In this document: positions 45,490 to 56,469 of the stretch, one piece after another
Numbering within the stretch: position 1 is the stretch's first letter
Layout: each line of letters opens with the position of its first letter
NCBI RefSeq assembly: GCF_041734735.1
Contig: NC_134888.1
Coordinates: 30,040,831 to 30,104,830, forward strand
Direction of reading: 5' to 3'
DNA length: 64,000 nucleotides
From: Babylonia areolata
Lineage: Eukaryota; Mollusca; Gastropoda; Neogastropoda; Buccinidae
Notes under the pieces: generated by a model
The model's database searches: none
Told to the model about the DNA's origin: nothing
What the model saw: only the letters and a program-made list of their open reading frames with translations
Program-made: the position numbers and the translations under genes

Positions 45490-45882
45490 ATTTCTCTTTT
45501 TTTCACAACAGATTTATCTGTGTGAAATTCGGGCTGCTCCACCCAAGAAGAGCGTGTCGCTACACTGAGCGCGCCACCCATTTTTTTTATATTTGTTCCT
45601 GCATGCAGTTATATTTGTTTTTCCTATGGATATGGATTTTTCTACTGAATTTTGCCGGGGACAACCCTTTTGTTGCCGTGGGTTCTTTTACGTGCGCTAA
45701 GGGCATGCTGGATACGGGACCTCGGTTTATCGTCTCATCCGAATGACTAGCGTCCAGACCACCACCCAAGGTCTAGTGAAGAGGGAGAAAATATTGGCGA
45801 CTGAGCCGTGATTCGAACCAGTGCGCTCAGATTATCTCGCTTTCAAGGCGGACGCGTTACCTCTAGGCCATCACTCCACTGG
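45490..45882 (-). mobile_element. Complete tRNA-derived SINE with conserved core, inserted in the array
   Basis: On the minus strand: box A TGGCCTAGAGG (plus 45860-45870), box B GTTCGAATC (plus 45810-45818), a core containing gaacccacggcaacaaaagg and gttgtccccggcaaaatt (45645-45690), and a tail with gcagcccgaatttcacacag ending near 45500. CATGG minisatellite lies on both sides. The core resembles one I recall from molluscan SINE families; the exact family name was not checked. Confidence 0.85.
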
Positions 45883-45887
45883 TACAT

Positions 45888-46105
45888 ACTGCATGGCATA
45901 GCATGGCATGGAAAATGTTATACATAGCATTGCATGGCATGGTACATACTGCATGGCATGGCATAGCATGGCAAATGTTATACATAGCATAGCATGGCAT
46001 GGTACATACTGCATGGCATGGCATAGCATGGCACATGTTAAACAGCATAGCATGGCATGGAAAATGTTACACATAGCATGACATGGCATGGCCCATACTC
46101 CATGT
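45888..46105. repeat. CATGG/CATAG-type minisatellite (second part)
   Basis: About four units of tacatactgcatggcatggc and aaatgttatacatagcat, continuing the array interrupted by the SINE. Confidence 0.9.
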
Positions 46106-46314
46106 TCCCACAATGTCAAGTACTAAGAAATAAATGAATGAATGAATGGAATAATTAATTAATTAATTAATTAATAGGGAAACAGAAGGACAAACAGGGA
46201 GGCTGATGGAGGGGCTTTGGTATAACTATTTGGCTAGCTAACTAAGTAGCTAACTAACTAAAGAAAGAAAGAAAAGGACAGACAGGCAGGGAGACAGCCA
46301 TTAGCGATGCTCAC

Positions 46315-46395
46315 AAACAAGTCATGGTAGATGAATTCATAGCCATTGGAATAGTCGTCAAAATCAGCAACGTCGGCTTGGACTACCGCTGAAAC
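46315..46395 (-). CDS. BRICHOS-like/CBM14 secreted protein, exon 2
   Basis: The exon encodes residues 13-39: VSAVVQADVADFDDYSNGYE then FIYHDLF. The acceptor is ATTATTTGCAG and the donor TTT|GTGAGC; both sides are phase 0. VSAVVQA completes the signal peptide begun in exon 1, with a good cleavage site after Ala19; the mature protein would start with an acidic DVADFDD. YEFIYHDLF begins the BRICHOS-like region and Asp37 is the candidate conserved Asp. The exon is only 81 nt, so support comes from phase agreement on both sides and signal-peptide completion. Confidence 0.75.
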
Positions 46396-46474
46396 CTGCA
46401 AATAATAAATGAATAATTACATAAATGAATAGATATGATTATAGGTAAATGAAAAAGAAGAAGAAGCTTCCATA

Positions 46475-47080
46475 TGGAACTTTCTTCTATCTGTACCCAC
46501 TATAAGAGAACCCATACCACCGAAAGAGTACTCTCTTCTATCTGTACCCACTATAAGAGAACCCATACCACCAAAAGAGTACTGTCTTCTATCTGTACCC
46601 ACTATAAGAGAACCCATACCACCAAAAGAGTACTGTCTTCTATCTGTACCCACTATAAGAGAACCCATACCACCAAAAGAGTACTGTCTTCTATCTGTAC
46701 CCACACTATGAGGACCCATACCACCGAAAGAGTACTGTCTTCTATCTGTACCCACACTATGAGAACCCATACCACCAAAAGAGTACTGTCTTCTATCTGT
46801 ACCCACACTATGAGAACCCATGCCACCAAAAGAGTACTGTCTTCTATCTGTACCCACACTATGAGGACCCATACCACCGAAAGAGTACTGTCTTCTATCG
46901 GTGCCCACAATATGAGAACCCATACCACCAAAAGAGTACTGTCTTCTATCTGTACCCACTATAAGAGAACCCATACCACCAAAAGAGTACTGTCTTCTAT
47001 CTGTACCCACACTATGAGAACCCATGCCACCGAAAGAGTACTGTCTTCTATCAGTGCCCACAATATGAGAACCCATACGT
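46475..47080. repeat. 51-bp minisatellite, 12 copies, open in several frames
   Basis: Units contain tcttctatctgtacccac, tatgagaacccataccacc and aaagagtactg. Because 51 is divisible by three and the unit has no stop in several frames, a 225-codon minus frame (GMGSHSVGTDRRQYSFG repeats) and a 202-codon plus frame are both open. It lies in intron 1 of the minus-strand gene, just upstream of exon 2. No splice link joins it to the gene, so it is treated as non-coding. Confidence 0.9.
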
Positions 47081-47114
47081 AACATTACTGACAATGTTAA
47101 TGATATACTACTAC

Positions 47115-47380
47115 CACTGCAGCGTTCGTTCGTCTGAAACCGTTCTTTACTACTCCGCTATAGCGTTCGTTCGTCTGAAACCGTTCTTTACTACTCCGCT
47201 ATAGCGTTCGTTCGTCTGAAACCGTTCTTTACTACTCCGCTATAGCGTTCGTTCGTCTGAAACCGTTCTTTACTACACCGCTATAGCGTTCGTTCGTCTG
47301 AAACCGTTCCTTACTACACCGCTATAGCGTTCGTTCGTCTGAAACCGTTCCTTACTACACCGCTATAGCGTTCGTTTGTC
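47115..47380. repeat. Minisatellite, 46 bp, about 6 copies
   Basis: Nearly identical units of gcgttcgttcgtctgaaacc, gttctttactactcc and gctata; only two variants (tactcc/tacacc, ttctttac/ttccttac). Strong homogeneity implies recent expansion. Confidence 0.95.
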
Positions 47381-47880
47381 CGGAAATCAGGCTGAAACAG
47401 ATGAGGACTGACCCAGCTCCGAGTTGTTCGAGATAAGGGACAGCACAGACATGGAAGGAAAGATTATTCATGTCGTCTGTGAGGTCAAAGACCAAGCCGT
47501 TCAAGGGTCATTGCACTGGAACTAATTCAGAGTACATCGTATCACGTTTACATTACATTCAGTCCTCTATACCCTGTCATCTGGACTGTCTGTCTGTCAA
47601 AGGTTCAAGGGTTCAAAGGTTCAAAATCATTTTTAATCCGAGAAACCCGATTTGGGTACATGGAGACGATTTGGGTACATGGAGACACAAGGGAAAAACA
47701 GGCCCACATCCTCGACACGTGCAATCGCACGAATAAGAAGAGAGAGAACATTAAAAAAAACAAGAGAGGCAAGGTCTTCAAGACTCACTTGTGATACACT
47801 TTTCTTTTTTCCTTTTTTTTTATAAATCTAATCGTTAAAATGTGTTTTGTATTTGTTATTATAAAGCTTCGGGTTAAAAG
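47380..47880. other. Intronic unique sequence
   Basis: Short internal duplications (gatttgggtacatggagac at 47650-47685) and no recognisable gene. Confidence 0.4.
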
Positions 47881-47990
47881 AAAAAGAAAAAAGAAAAAAA
47901 AAGTCCTAACGGCAGATTCGAACCCCGCGTGTTCGGATGAGAAGAAAAAAAACTTTCCCGTTACGCTATCGTGGCTCCTTAACTGACGTT
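47880..47990 (-). mobile_element. tRNA-like SINE head fragment
   Basis: Minus strand gagccacgatagcgtaacgg includes box A TAGCGTAACGG; box B GTTCGAATC lies on the plus strand near 47916-47924. A T-run replaces most of the anticodon arm, so it cannot be a functional tRNA. The body and tail are not recognisable. Confidence 0.6.
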
Positions 47991-48199
47991 CAAAAATATA
48001 ACATTTAAACATGCTTTTTTAAAGGGCGATAAATCGATTGCGGTATTCGCAGTGAGAACGCTGTTTAAATCATATTATTCTGGTGTATCTTGGGCATTCA
48101 AAAAATCTTTAAGGGCAATTAAAAATTCTTTTTAAGTCCGCGGTAAAGGAGACGTGGCTATCGCCGCAATCACACTGCAACATTCAGCCGATTCATTTA

Positions 48200-48960
48200 A
48201 TAGATTCAACAAGACACTCAGAAGCAGAATTCCTCCGGATTTCCTTGTGTATTTTCCTCTGTTTTTGTAAAACGCAATATATCCTGGCAAATCATTAACA
48301 TCTTAATCGTCCAGTTTACTTTCTGATACGCAGCAATTTCGTAATTCTTTAGTAGCAAATGAAATTCTGGAATATTTGTACTTTTTATCCCACATGCATT
48401 AATTACTACACAAGACAAACTTCTTTTGTAAGAAATAGACGAGTTATTTATATTACCATCGTCTTTTGTATCGGCATCGTTTATATCATTAACTGTGTCC
48501 TTACTAATCTTGCTGACAGTTTCATTGTTGTCAGTACTAGTCCCAATACCTGTATTCAATTGGATATCATTCATAGAATTTATATGAACTTCTCCTTCTT
48601 CCTCTATTCCAGAGTTGACTCTGTGCTGTATGGTTATTATATCCGAAATATCAACGGATCCAGTAGCATTCTTTTCATGACCATTTACTGTGAAACTATT
48701 GGCTCCCGTGACACTGTTCCTGTGGTTATCTGTTGTAATGTCACACATAATGTCACACGCACTTGTTCCAACGAACTTGTAAACTGACGATTCGTAAACT
48801 GACTCATCATTAGCATCTACACAATGAACATCAACATTTGCTTTTTTAAACAGGCTGGGGTGCTGCCTTCCTGGAGTACCGAGGAATTCACGCGCGCCGT
48901 TTAGTTCACAACACCACCTACACAATCACTGTCAACAACACTGCCGTACATATTACTGAA
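48200..48960 (-). mobile_element. LINE 5' fragment: pre-endonuclease ORF start
   Basis: A 235-codon minus frame (48218-48925) has an acidic, Asn/Asp/Ser-rich N-terminal stretch, then SLSCVVINACGIKS, IPEFHLLLKNYEIAAYQK, which matches the start of LINE AP-endonuclease domains (..NV.G..SK...L..LL....DI....ETKL). It degrades after this motif and the rest of the element is missing. It lies in intron 1 of the BRICHOS-like gene on the same strand. It could be the missing 5' part of the family at 33979, but there is no overlap to test that. Confidence 0.65.
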
Positions 48961-48999
48961 TGAATTGTTGAAGACGCTAGTATCAACATGAACAAGGCC

Positions 49000-49015
49000 A
49001 TCAGATGGGAAACTT

Positions 49016-49051
<36 letters not shown>

Positions 49052-49720
49052 CATCCCCACGACACGCACGCACACACTGACACATACTTAAGCACGCCCA
49101 CCCACCCCCACACATACACGCATGCACGCACGCACGCACGCACGCACGCACTGTGCCACAGCCTGAGAGAGAGACAGACAGACAGAGACAGAGTGAGATA
49201 CAGAGAGAGAGAGAGATAACGATAACGCTAATGTTTTTTTTTAATTCAGATAAAGGCCAAAGCCCCTAACTGAAGGTGGTAACATTAAAGAAGGATAAAT
49301 AAAATTATCATGACACACTATGAATTTACAACACAAACCAACCAAAAGAAGCTAACACAGATGTTCAACATTCACGACGTAACATTTCTCAATCTCTTCA
49401 ATGCCTCATGTATATAAATGACCGAGTTACACAGAGTACACTCATATCTTGACAACATGAGCAAATTAGATTTAAAGTTAGATGGATCTTTATAATACTT
49501 TGGTTGGATTAGTTTTTGTCTGAGGTCACTCAAGGCAGGGCAACGTAACACAAAAAGTAGCTCGTCTTCCTTACCCGACAGAGAGAGAGAGAGAGAGAGA
49601 GAGAGGTGCAGCGACAGACAGACGGAGACATACTCAGAGACAATACTAAAAAGACAGGAAGAGTTGAAACAAGCAGGAAGGGGTTTTTAAAGAGAGAGAA
49701 GAAGAAGAAGAAGAAGAAGA
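49000..49720. repeat. Microsatellites and unique sequence in intron 1
   Basis: (CT)n at 49015-49047, (GCAC)n at 49122-49150, GA at 49204-49216 and 49578-49604, (GAA)n near 49690-49725 close to the exon 1 donor. The rest is unremarkable. Confidence 0.75.
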
Positions 49721-49732
49721 AAAAGAACTCAC

Positions 49733-49768
49733 AGCGCAGAGCAGCAGAAGTGACCACAGTGGCGCCAT
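49733..49768 (-). CDS. BRICHOS-like/CBM14 secreted protein, exon 1 (signal peptide)
   Basis: The ATG at 49768-49766 opens MAPLWSLLLLCA, followed by the donor GTGAGT, phase 0. Joined to exon 2 it gives a signal peptide MAPLWSLLLLCAVSAVVQA with cleavage before Asp20. The five exons (36+81+126+166+323 nt) total 732 nt, exactly 244 codons with the stop, and encode 243 residues. The transcription unit covers at least 12.2 kb. No TATA box was recognised just upstream. The exon is too short for homology; support is the leader, the donor and the closed frame. Confidence 0.75.
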
Positions 49769-49799
49769 GACGAACAGCTATCTGGTCACTGCAGACACT

Positions 49800-51055
49800 G
49801 ACCACTGCTTTTCTTTCTGACCTTGGTCACATCATCATGCCTTATCACTGGGTCTCATCCGCGCACGTGCGTGCGTCCTAATATCATTGGGAAAGATAGA
49901 CAGACACACTGCCAGGCAGACCGACGAAAGCACTGCTAGACAGACGGGGAGATAGAGAAGCATGGACAGATAAGACAGACATTGAGGCAGACGAGCAAAC
50001 AGACCAGATGGGAGAGAAGAGACAGACATCACGTGGGTCAGAAGAGCAGACTGAGCAGACGACAGTTAACGGCAGATCTCAGACGACGCTTTCTGTTGGC
50101 TGATTTGCCTTGAACGACAAGGAGTAAGCACAACATGGAGAGTAAGACATATGCACCTGGCGAAGCCGAGACAGACACACAATTATAACACAAATGATAC
50201 ACGGGAGTAAATCAGGGTCGTAATTTATTTCCAGGGGTTGAACCTTTCGCTACACCCCTTAGTTTTTGATTGCAGTAGCTTCCCCTCGAATCGACAGCCC
50301 GCTCCTCTTTTGATGCACTGAAGTTAACTTGAGGAAAACGTAAGTTTTGACAATTTGACTGTAAACGTTAAACCTGACTAATATCTTATTCAGTACAAAT
50401 TATCATGAGGTACCGGACATCTCATGGTTGTTATTCGATGAATTGTTATTCGCTGAATTTACTGATTACACTCCACCAGATAAGAGATCTGCACAAAGGT
50501 TACGAACTCTGGTCAGCGGGATTTACTGACACAGTGTAAGGTGTTGGGTGTGAGGTACGGTGTAGGTCTTCTTCTGTGCCCTGGTATGAAGGATCATGGG
50601 GAAGATGTTAAATGTGTTTTCCAGATTGTCACGGGATATTTTGAAAACTGACACTTCAATGACATCAGTTCAGAAATAAGAATTTCATCAGTATTTTATT
50701 CTAGATCTAACTGGCCCATTTTCCCTAGATCTGAATCATTCATTAATAACCCCCACCCCCAGAGAGAGAGAGAGAGAGAATAACATAAGATTTCCAACAA
50801 AAAAAGGGCGGGGTGGAGGTATGGGGGGGGCAGGTAAGGGGTTTGTAATTAACTATTAAGTAGCTCCAGCGTCCTAAAAAAAAAAAAAAAAAGAATAATA
50901 TTTTTTAAATTATAAAATAAGAAATATATAAAAACGTGTCGACTAAATCAGATAACTTGTGAACCCTTCGGATACAGCCATGTTGTTCGCATCACATTTC
51001 ATATCTGAAGAAACACCGGGTAATTTTTCAGTATGATACTGATTATAGTCAGTAA
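49800..51055. other. Unique sequence upstream of the minus-strand gene
   Basis: It includes GACAGAC-rich sequence (49895-49995), a GA run (50760-50779) and an A-run (50876-50892). It should contain the promoter of the minus-strand gene, but I see no TATA box or other element I can support. Confidence 0.4.
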
Positions 51056-51059
51056 ACTG

Positions 51060-51573
51060 CGACGAGCGCAGTAGCCGAGTGGACTTTCAATCTGAGCGTC
51101 CCGGGATCGAATCTCGGTAATGGCGCCTGGTGATTAAGCGTGAAGATTTTTTTTAATCTCCCAGTCAACATAAAATATGTGCGGACCTGCTAGTGCCGGA
51201 ACCCCTTTGGTGTGCACGCAGATCAAATGCGCACGTTAAAGATCCTGTAATCCATGTCAGCGTTTGGTGGGTTATGAAAACAAAAACAAACACCAACATG
51301 CACACCCCTGAAAACGGAGTATGGCTGCCTACATGGCAGTGTAAATAAACCCAAAACGTTCAGACACGTAAAATGTTACATGTCTGTATGAGTGTGTATG
51401 TACGCGTGACTGAAACCTGATTGAATGACACAGAAAGTGAATAATGAGGCAATGACAGCTGCCAGTCGACTCTACCCAGGTAGGCGGCCTGTTGTGCAAA
51501 TGACTCAGTGTTTGTAAAGCGCTTAGAGCTTCGACTGAGGTCAGGCGCTATATAAGTATCCATTTCATCATCT
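51060..51573 (+). mobile_element. tRNA-derived SINE, near full length
   Basis: The tRNA-like head has box A TAGCCGAGTGG (51072-51082) and box B GATCGAATC (51103-51111), but a shortened anticodon arm. The body has gtgcggacctgctagtgcc, gatcctgtaatccatgtcag and atggctgcctacatggcag. The tail runs gtttgtaaagcgcttagagc to gcgctatataagtatcc and an ATC-rich end. Its first half matches the SINE at 474, its second half the one at 28013; TTAA 51236-51239 is the empty site for the MITE at 671-894. Confidence 0.88.
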
Positions 51574-51684
51574 TCGTAGTCCTGCATTGATTAAAGAAAA
51601 TTGATTGTGGCACTAAGCAAGGTGATACAATTCCTGCATTCTACAACTATATCCGGAAGAAAGGTTATTGATACTTGAAATAAG

Positions 51685-52680
51685 AAAGAGCAGAGAGATA
51701 GTTTCAATTACAGTTCCAGGGAACAATGGAAGAACGAAAGAGCAGAGAGATAGTTTCAATTACAGTTCCAGGGAACAATGGAAGAACGAAAGAGTAGAGA
51801 GATAGTTTCAGTTACAGTTCCAGGGAACAATGGAAGAAAGAAAGAGTAGAGAGATAGTTTCAATAACAGTTCCAGGGAACAATTGAAGAAAGAAAGAGTA
51901 GAGAGATAGTTTCAATAACAGTTCCAGGGAACAATCGGAGAAAGAAAGAGTAGAGGATAGTTTCAATTACGTACAGTTCCAGGGAACAATTGAAGAACGA
52001 AAGAGTAGAGAGATAGTTTCAGTTACAGTTCCAGGGAACAATGGAAGAAAGAAAGAGTAGAGAGATAGTTTCAATAAAAGTTCCAGGGAACAATTGAAGA
52101 AAGAAAGAGTAGAGAGATAGTTTCAATAACAGTTCCAGGGAACAATGGAAGAAAGAAAGAGTAGAGAGATAGTTTCAATAACAGTTCCAGGGAACAATCG
52201 GAGAAAGAAAGAGTAGAGGATAGTTTCAGTTACGTACAATTCCAGGGAACAATTGAAGAAAGAAAGAGTAGAGAGATAGTTTCAATTACAGTTCCAGGGA
52301 ACAATGGAAGAAAGAAAGAGTAGAGAGATAGTTTCAATAACAGTTCCAGGGAACAATGGAAGAAAGAAAGAGTAGAGAGATAGTTTCAATAACAGTTCCA
52401 GGGAACAATTGAAGAACGAAAGAGTAGAGAGATGGTTTCAATAACAGTTCCGGGGAACAATTGGAGATAGAAAGAGTGGAGATAGTTTCACTGAATTACA
52501 GTTCCAGGGAACAATCGGAGAAAGAAAGAGTAGAGGATAGTTTCAATTACGTACAGTTCCAGGGAACAATTGAAGAAAGAAAGAGTGGAGATAGTTTCAA
52601 TTACAGTTCCAGGGAACAATTAAAGCCCCGGAGAGAGAGAGAGAGTAGACAGATAGTTTCAATTACTGTTCCGGGGAACT
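51685..52680. repeat. Minisatellite, about 50 bp, about 20 copies
   Basis: Units contain gaaagagtagagagatagtt, tcaataacagttccaggga and acaatggaaga. A variant with tacgtacagttcc appears at roughly 300-bp intervals (51965, 52230, 52545), indicating higher-order periodicity of about six units. Confidence 0.95.
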
Positions 52681-52756
52681 GCCAGAGCATACGGAATGAT
52701 CTATACACGCTGCACGACCATAATTATCCGCTGTTATCAGAATTAAACTAAAAAGA

Positions 52757-52808
52757 CAGCAGATGCCTGACTGGCATAAAGCCAACACGCGGATCAGGCC
52801 AGGAGAGC
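52757..52808 (-). mobile_element. Short SINE fragment, same family as 44349
   Basis: gcagatgcctgactggcata, aagccaacacgcggatcagg and ccaggag align with the 44420-44471 copy with substitutions. Old and truncated. Confidence 0.5.
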
Positions 52809-52809
52809 C

Positions 52810-53002
52810 AGGACAGGTTTGTGGAATGCATTAACATCAAAATGGAACAAAACGAAGCAAAATATACAAATAAGTAGACATATTAAGTAGACACATTAAA
52901 GTAATTAGAGTGAAGGGAAAGATGCAAGGCAAACAACTGAAACAAGAACGAAAACGGGCCACGTCCAGCTAATCTGCACGCGCACGCGCGCGCGCGCCCG
53001 CG

Positions 53003-53041
<39 letters not shown>

Positions 53042-53642
53042 CTGTAAAGCAACAAAACATTAAGAGTTGGTAGGCCGTGCGGCATTACATAAGTGCACTA
53101 TACAAACCGAGACACCTACATACAATAATAATATTATTCACTCACACATATGTAACGTCGATTATAAAAAATAGATTTTTTTTTTTTTAAAGCTGAGGAC
53201 ATGGATGCATTTGTACCAATACACTCGCACATAATATCCTACCATCTACACACATAAACGCACAATTTCGCCCTACACAAACACACACACACACATACAC
53301 TCTCGCGCGCACGCCTGCACAAACTCACAGACAGAGAGAGAAAAAACAGAGAGAGACAGAGAGGAAATAAGACAACGAAATATACAACAAAAAACAAAAA
53401 AACAAAAAAAACACACACACACACAAAAAAGGAGGAAAGATTGCAGTTGCAGGAAATAGATAATTGATGAATGTATGGGAAAACACAAGGCCTGTCAGTA
53501 ACAGCCTTACATGTTTTGTCAACTGTTCGCCATGTCAGGCTTTGTCAAGGCCGACACAACAGGAAACATCAGTTGCCGGGACAAATGAAGACCCAGGGGA
53601 GGGGTAAGGAGAGCTGTGAAAAGAGCGGGAAGAAGATGGGAG

Positions 53643-53677
<35 letters not shown>

Positions 53678-53980
53678 GAGAGATAGGAAACGCGGAGGGG
53701 TGGGGGGAATGGAAACAAGGAAAGAAATATGGTTGTCCGGCCCATAAGAAAAGGGATGGCCGTGAACAGAATTTAAAAAAATAGGAACTCTGACCATAGA
53801 TGACGTATCCAGACGTGCGTTTTGGGAGTCTCCAATAGGACAAGTTACCACCTACAGGTCAGTCTGAACCGTTTTTTCGCCTTTTCTGATTTACGTTTTC
53901 TGTCGCTTCTATCGGAGGCTGGCGCCAATCGGATAGGAACAAAATAACTGGCGCATTGAACAGCTGGAGTGGGAGAGGAC
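52810..53980. other. Unique sequence with CA microsatellites
   Basis: (CA)n at 53004-53040 and 53647-53674, (CGCG) near 52980-53000, T- and A-runs. No gene was recognised. Confidence 0.45.
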
Positions 53981-53984
53981 CAGA

Positions 53985-54190
53985 CACAGGCTAACCACAA
54001 CCTGCTTCAGAGAGCCAGTCAGCACTCGGCAACCCTAGCAGCATGGTCGTCATGACACAGGTTAACTACAAACTGCTTCAAAGAATCAGTAAGCACTCAG
54101 CAACCCTTGCAACATGGTCGTCATGACACAGGCTAACTAATAACTGCTTCAGAGAGCCAGTCAGCACTCAGCAACCCTAACACATTGGTC
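53985..54190. repeat. Tandem repeat, about 70 bp, 3 copies
   Basis: Copies contain ctgcttcagagagccagtca, gcactcagcaaccct and ggtcgtcatgacacaggcta. Confidence 0.88.
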
Positions 54191-54556
54191 GTCAAATGGA
54201 AAAAAATCTGGAAAAAAAAAGGTCGGTCTCTGAGGCTTGACATTGACGTGAACATTAGAAATGAATTTACCAGAGTCACTAATTAAAAAGAAATTAAATT
54301 CGATTTAATTTTTTTTTTTAATTAAAAAAAGGAACCACCTCGTAACCAATTCAAGTATGCAATTAAATATCCTGTATAGCACCGTTTTTGTTTATTTTCT
54401 TTCTTCTTGATATCTTGTTTCTTGGTAGTTCATGTCTGCATTCATTCAAAGCATGTCTGAAAAGACTGTTGTATGATTTACACATTCTAGTCGCGGTTAC
54501 CTGATCTGATTCATCATTTTTGATTGATCATTTCTCTTTCACTCGAACTCCCTCTC

Positions 54557-54590
<34 letters not shown>

Positions 54591-56460
54591 CATTGAATAC
54601 ATCCCCTATCTCCCTAAATTACCTGGCGTGACATTCTTTCATGGTAAATGATCCCTATACAACCTCCCCTCTTTCCAAACACTGAACAATACTTTCGTCC
54701 CCTGTATATATTTCCTTACATTTCGAGCCAGGGGGTGTCACCTGCTGTGCTCAACATGCAACGAAAAATACATAATTGTCACTGATTAATGTGAAGATAC
54801 TGTCTCACATACTACAAATGTTTTATCGCTCTGTTGTTTCCATCGTTTTGTTTTTATGGCTGTGTGTGTTGTGGTGGTAGGTGGGCAGGAAACAGGATAG
54901 TTCGGACGACATTCACAAAAAAAGAAAAAAAAAGAAGAGATACCAGATCGATTTTACACAATTCAAAATGACAAAATCACCTTCTGTTCTCGGACTTCAA
55001 CAACTAAGGGTAAACGGAAGCGATAGGTTTCGAGCACCCCGTGCAAGAACATGTTGCAACTGTTCTTCTATCACGACAGCAATCCAAACATTCAACCATT
55101 TATTGACAGTCAGCACACACATTACTGACACGTGTGTGTGTGTGTGCGTGTGTGTGTGTGTGTGTGTGTTAAACAAAACTGGTGTTCAGATGAAAGTGGA
55201 AAAATCTTAGTTTCAAATGTTTTTTTTCTGGCAATTGCCAGTCACGAGTTTTACAATATTGATGTTTAACATGTTTGTTCAATATCATAATTAGATATCA
55301 TGTGTACACTACGAGATTTATTATTTGTAATGACTATTTTGTGGTAAGGTTTCTTAATCAGCAATTTTTTGTTATATGTGCGTGTTATTTCAGAACATCT
55401 CTTTCACTATATATTGCTTTAATACCAAACCTTCCATTTTGTGCCAAACCTGCCTTATAACTGCCTTATAACAATTTGTAATGATTTTATAGAAGCATTT
55501 CTTATTGTGAAATCGTCGTGTTTCTCAATCTTCATGTTATTTTACAAAGTGTGTGTGTGTGTATGTGTCGGAGGTATGGGGACTTTGGTGTATGTGTGGG
55601 AAATGTACCCGCTGTGTTGGATAACTTGCTTGTGTGCATTTAGTTTTATATTTTGCTTCTTTTTTTTCTTTCTCTCCAAACCTTTGTCATGTTGTGAGTG
55701 TGGTGGACTTGGCTGTGGGCTGAGATATTATGCTGGGTGAGTGACGAGCCTATGGATGCTCGATTTAATTTCCAAATGGATGAATGAAGATGGATGTGTT
55801 GTATTGATATAACCATTTATAACATACATTGATTAATTACATTGTTTAATACATTGATTAATTACATTGTCCTATTTGGAGTTAAACTTATACTATTCGG
55901 TTCTGTTACCTTTGTCAGTCTCTGCTGTTACCACAATTTGGTAACAGGATAGTTAGTAGCAACAAAGATGAATTATCCAATGATGAGCCCATGAGAAATA
56001 TGTACTGCTCTCACTCACAACGGCCCTTGTCAAAACGAATATTACTTTTAACGGTCTTTCAAACCTAATAAGAGACTTCGTTTTTCTTCTGTCTGCACTC
56101 TTGTCTCGTCTCGTCTTGTCTTGTCTTGTCACCGTTGGCAAACAAGGGAGGTGATAAAAATGTTCTTCCCCATTGAGAAACATGAGATGGTGAGACATGG
56201 GAAACAATCAGCAGATTGTTGACAACACAGACAGGTGAGGTGAGGCCTGGGGAGGAGACAGAAATGCTTGATCGCCTGGTGACTTGTTCTGATCTGCCCT
56301 GACACTGGTGACCTTTCACTAAATTGTGCTTTTCTGATATCCTGCGAAACTATTTGTCATCATCATAGATTATCAGTGTTGTCTCTCATGTCTTGAATTG
56401 TTTTCTGCTGCTTATCTGTTTCTTTACCCCTCTCTCTGTTTCCTCCCTCCCTATTAACGT
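54190..56460. other. Largely unique sequence, no gene recognised
   Basis: 2.3 kb with small microsatellites: (CA)n 54564-54590, (GT)n 55132-55168, (GTCTT)n near 56100-56128, and a doubled attacattgatt/taatacattgatt near 55825-55872. Only short open frames occur; none shows a domain or joins by splice phase. Confidence 0.4.
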
Positions 56461-56469
56461 CCTCTCTAT

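Noticed and set aside
47470-47736. 88-codon plus frame as a gene in intron 1
   Set aside because: Contains a short internal duplication, shows no domain and lies between a minisatellite and a SINE fragment.
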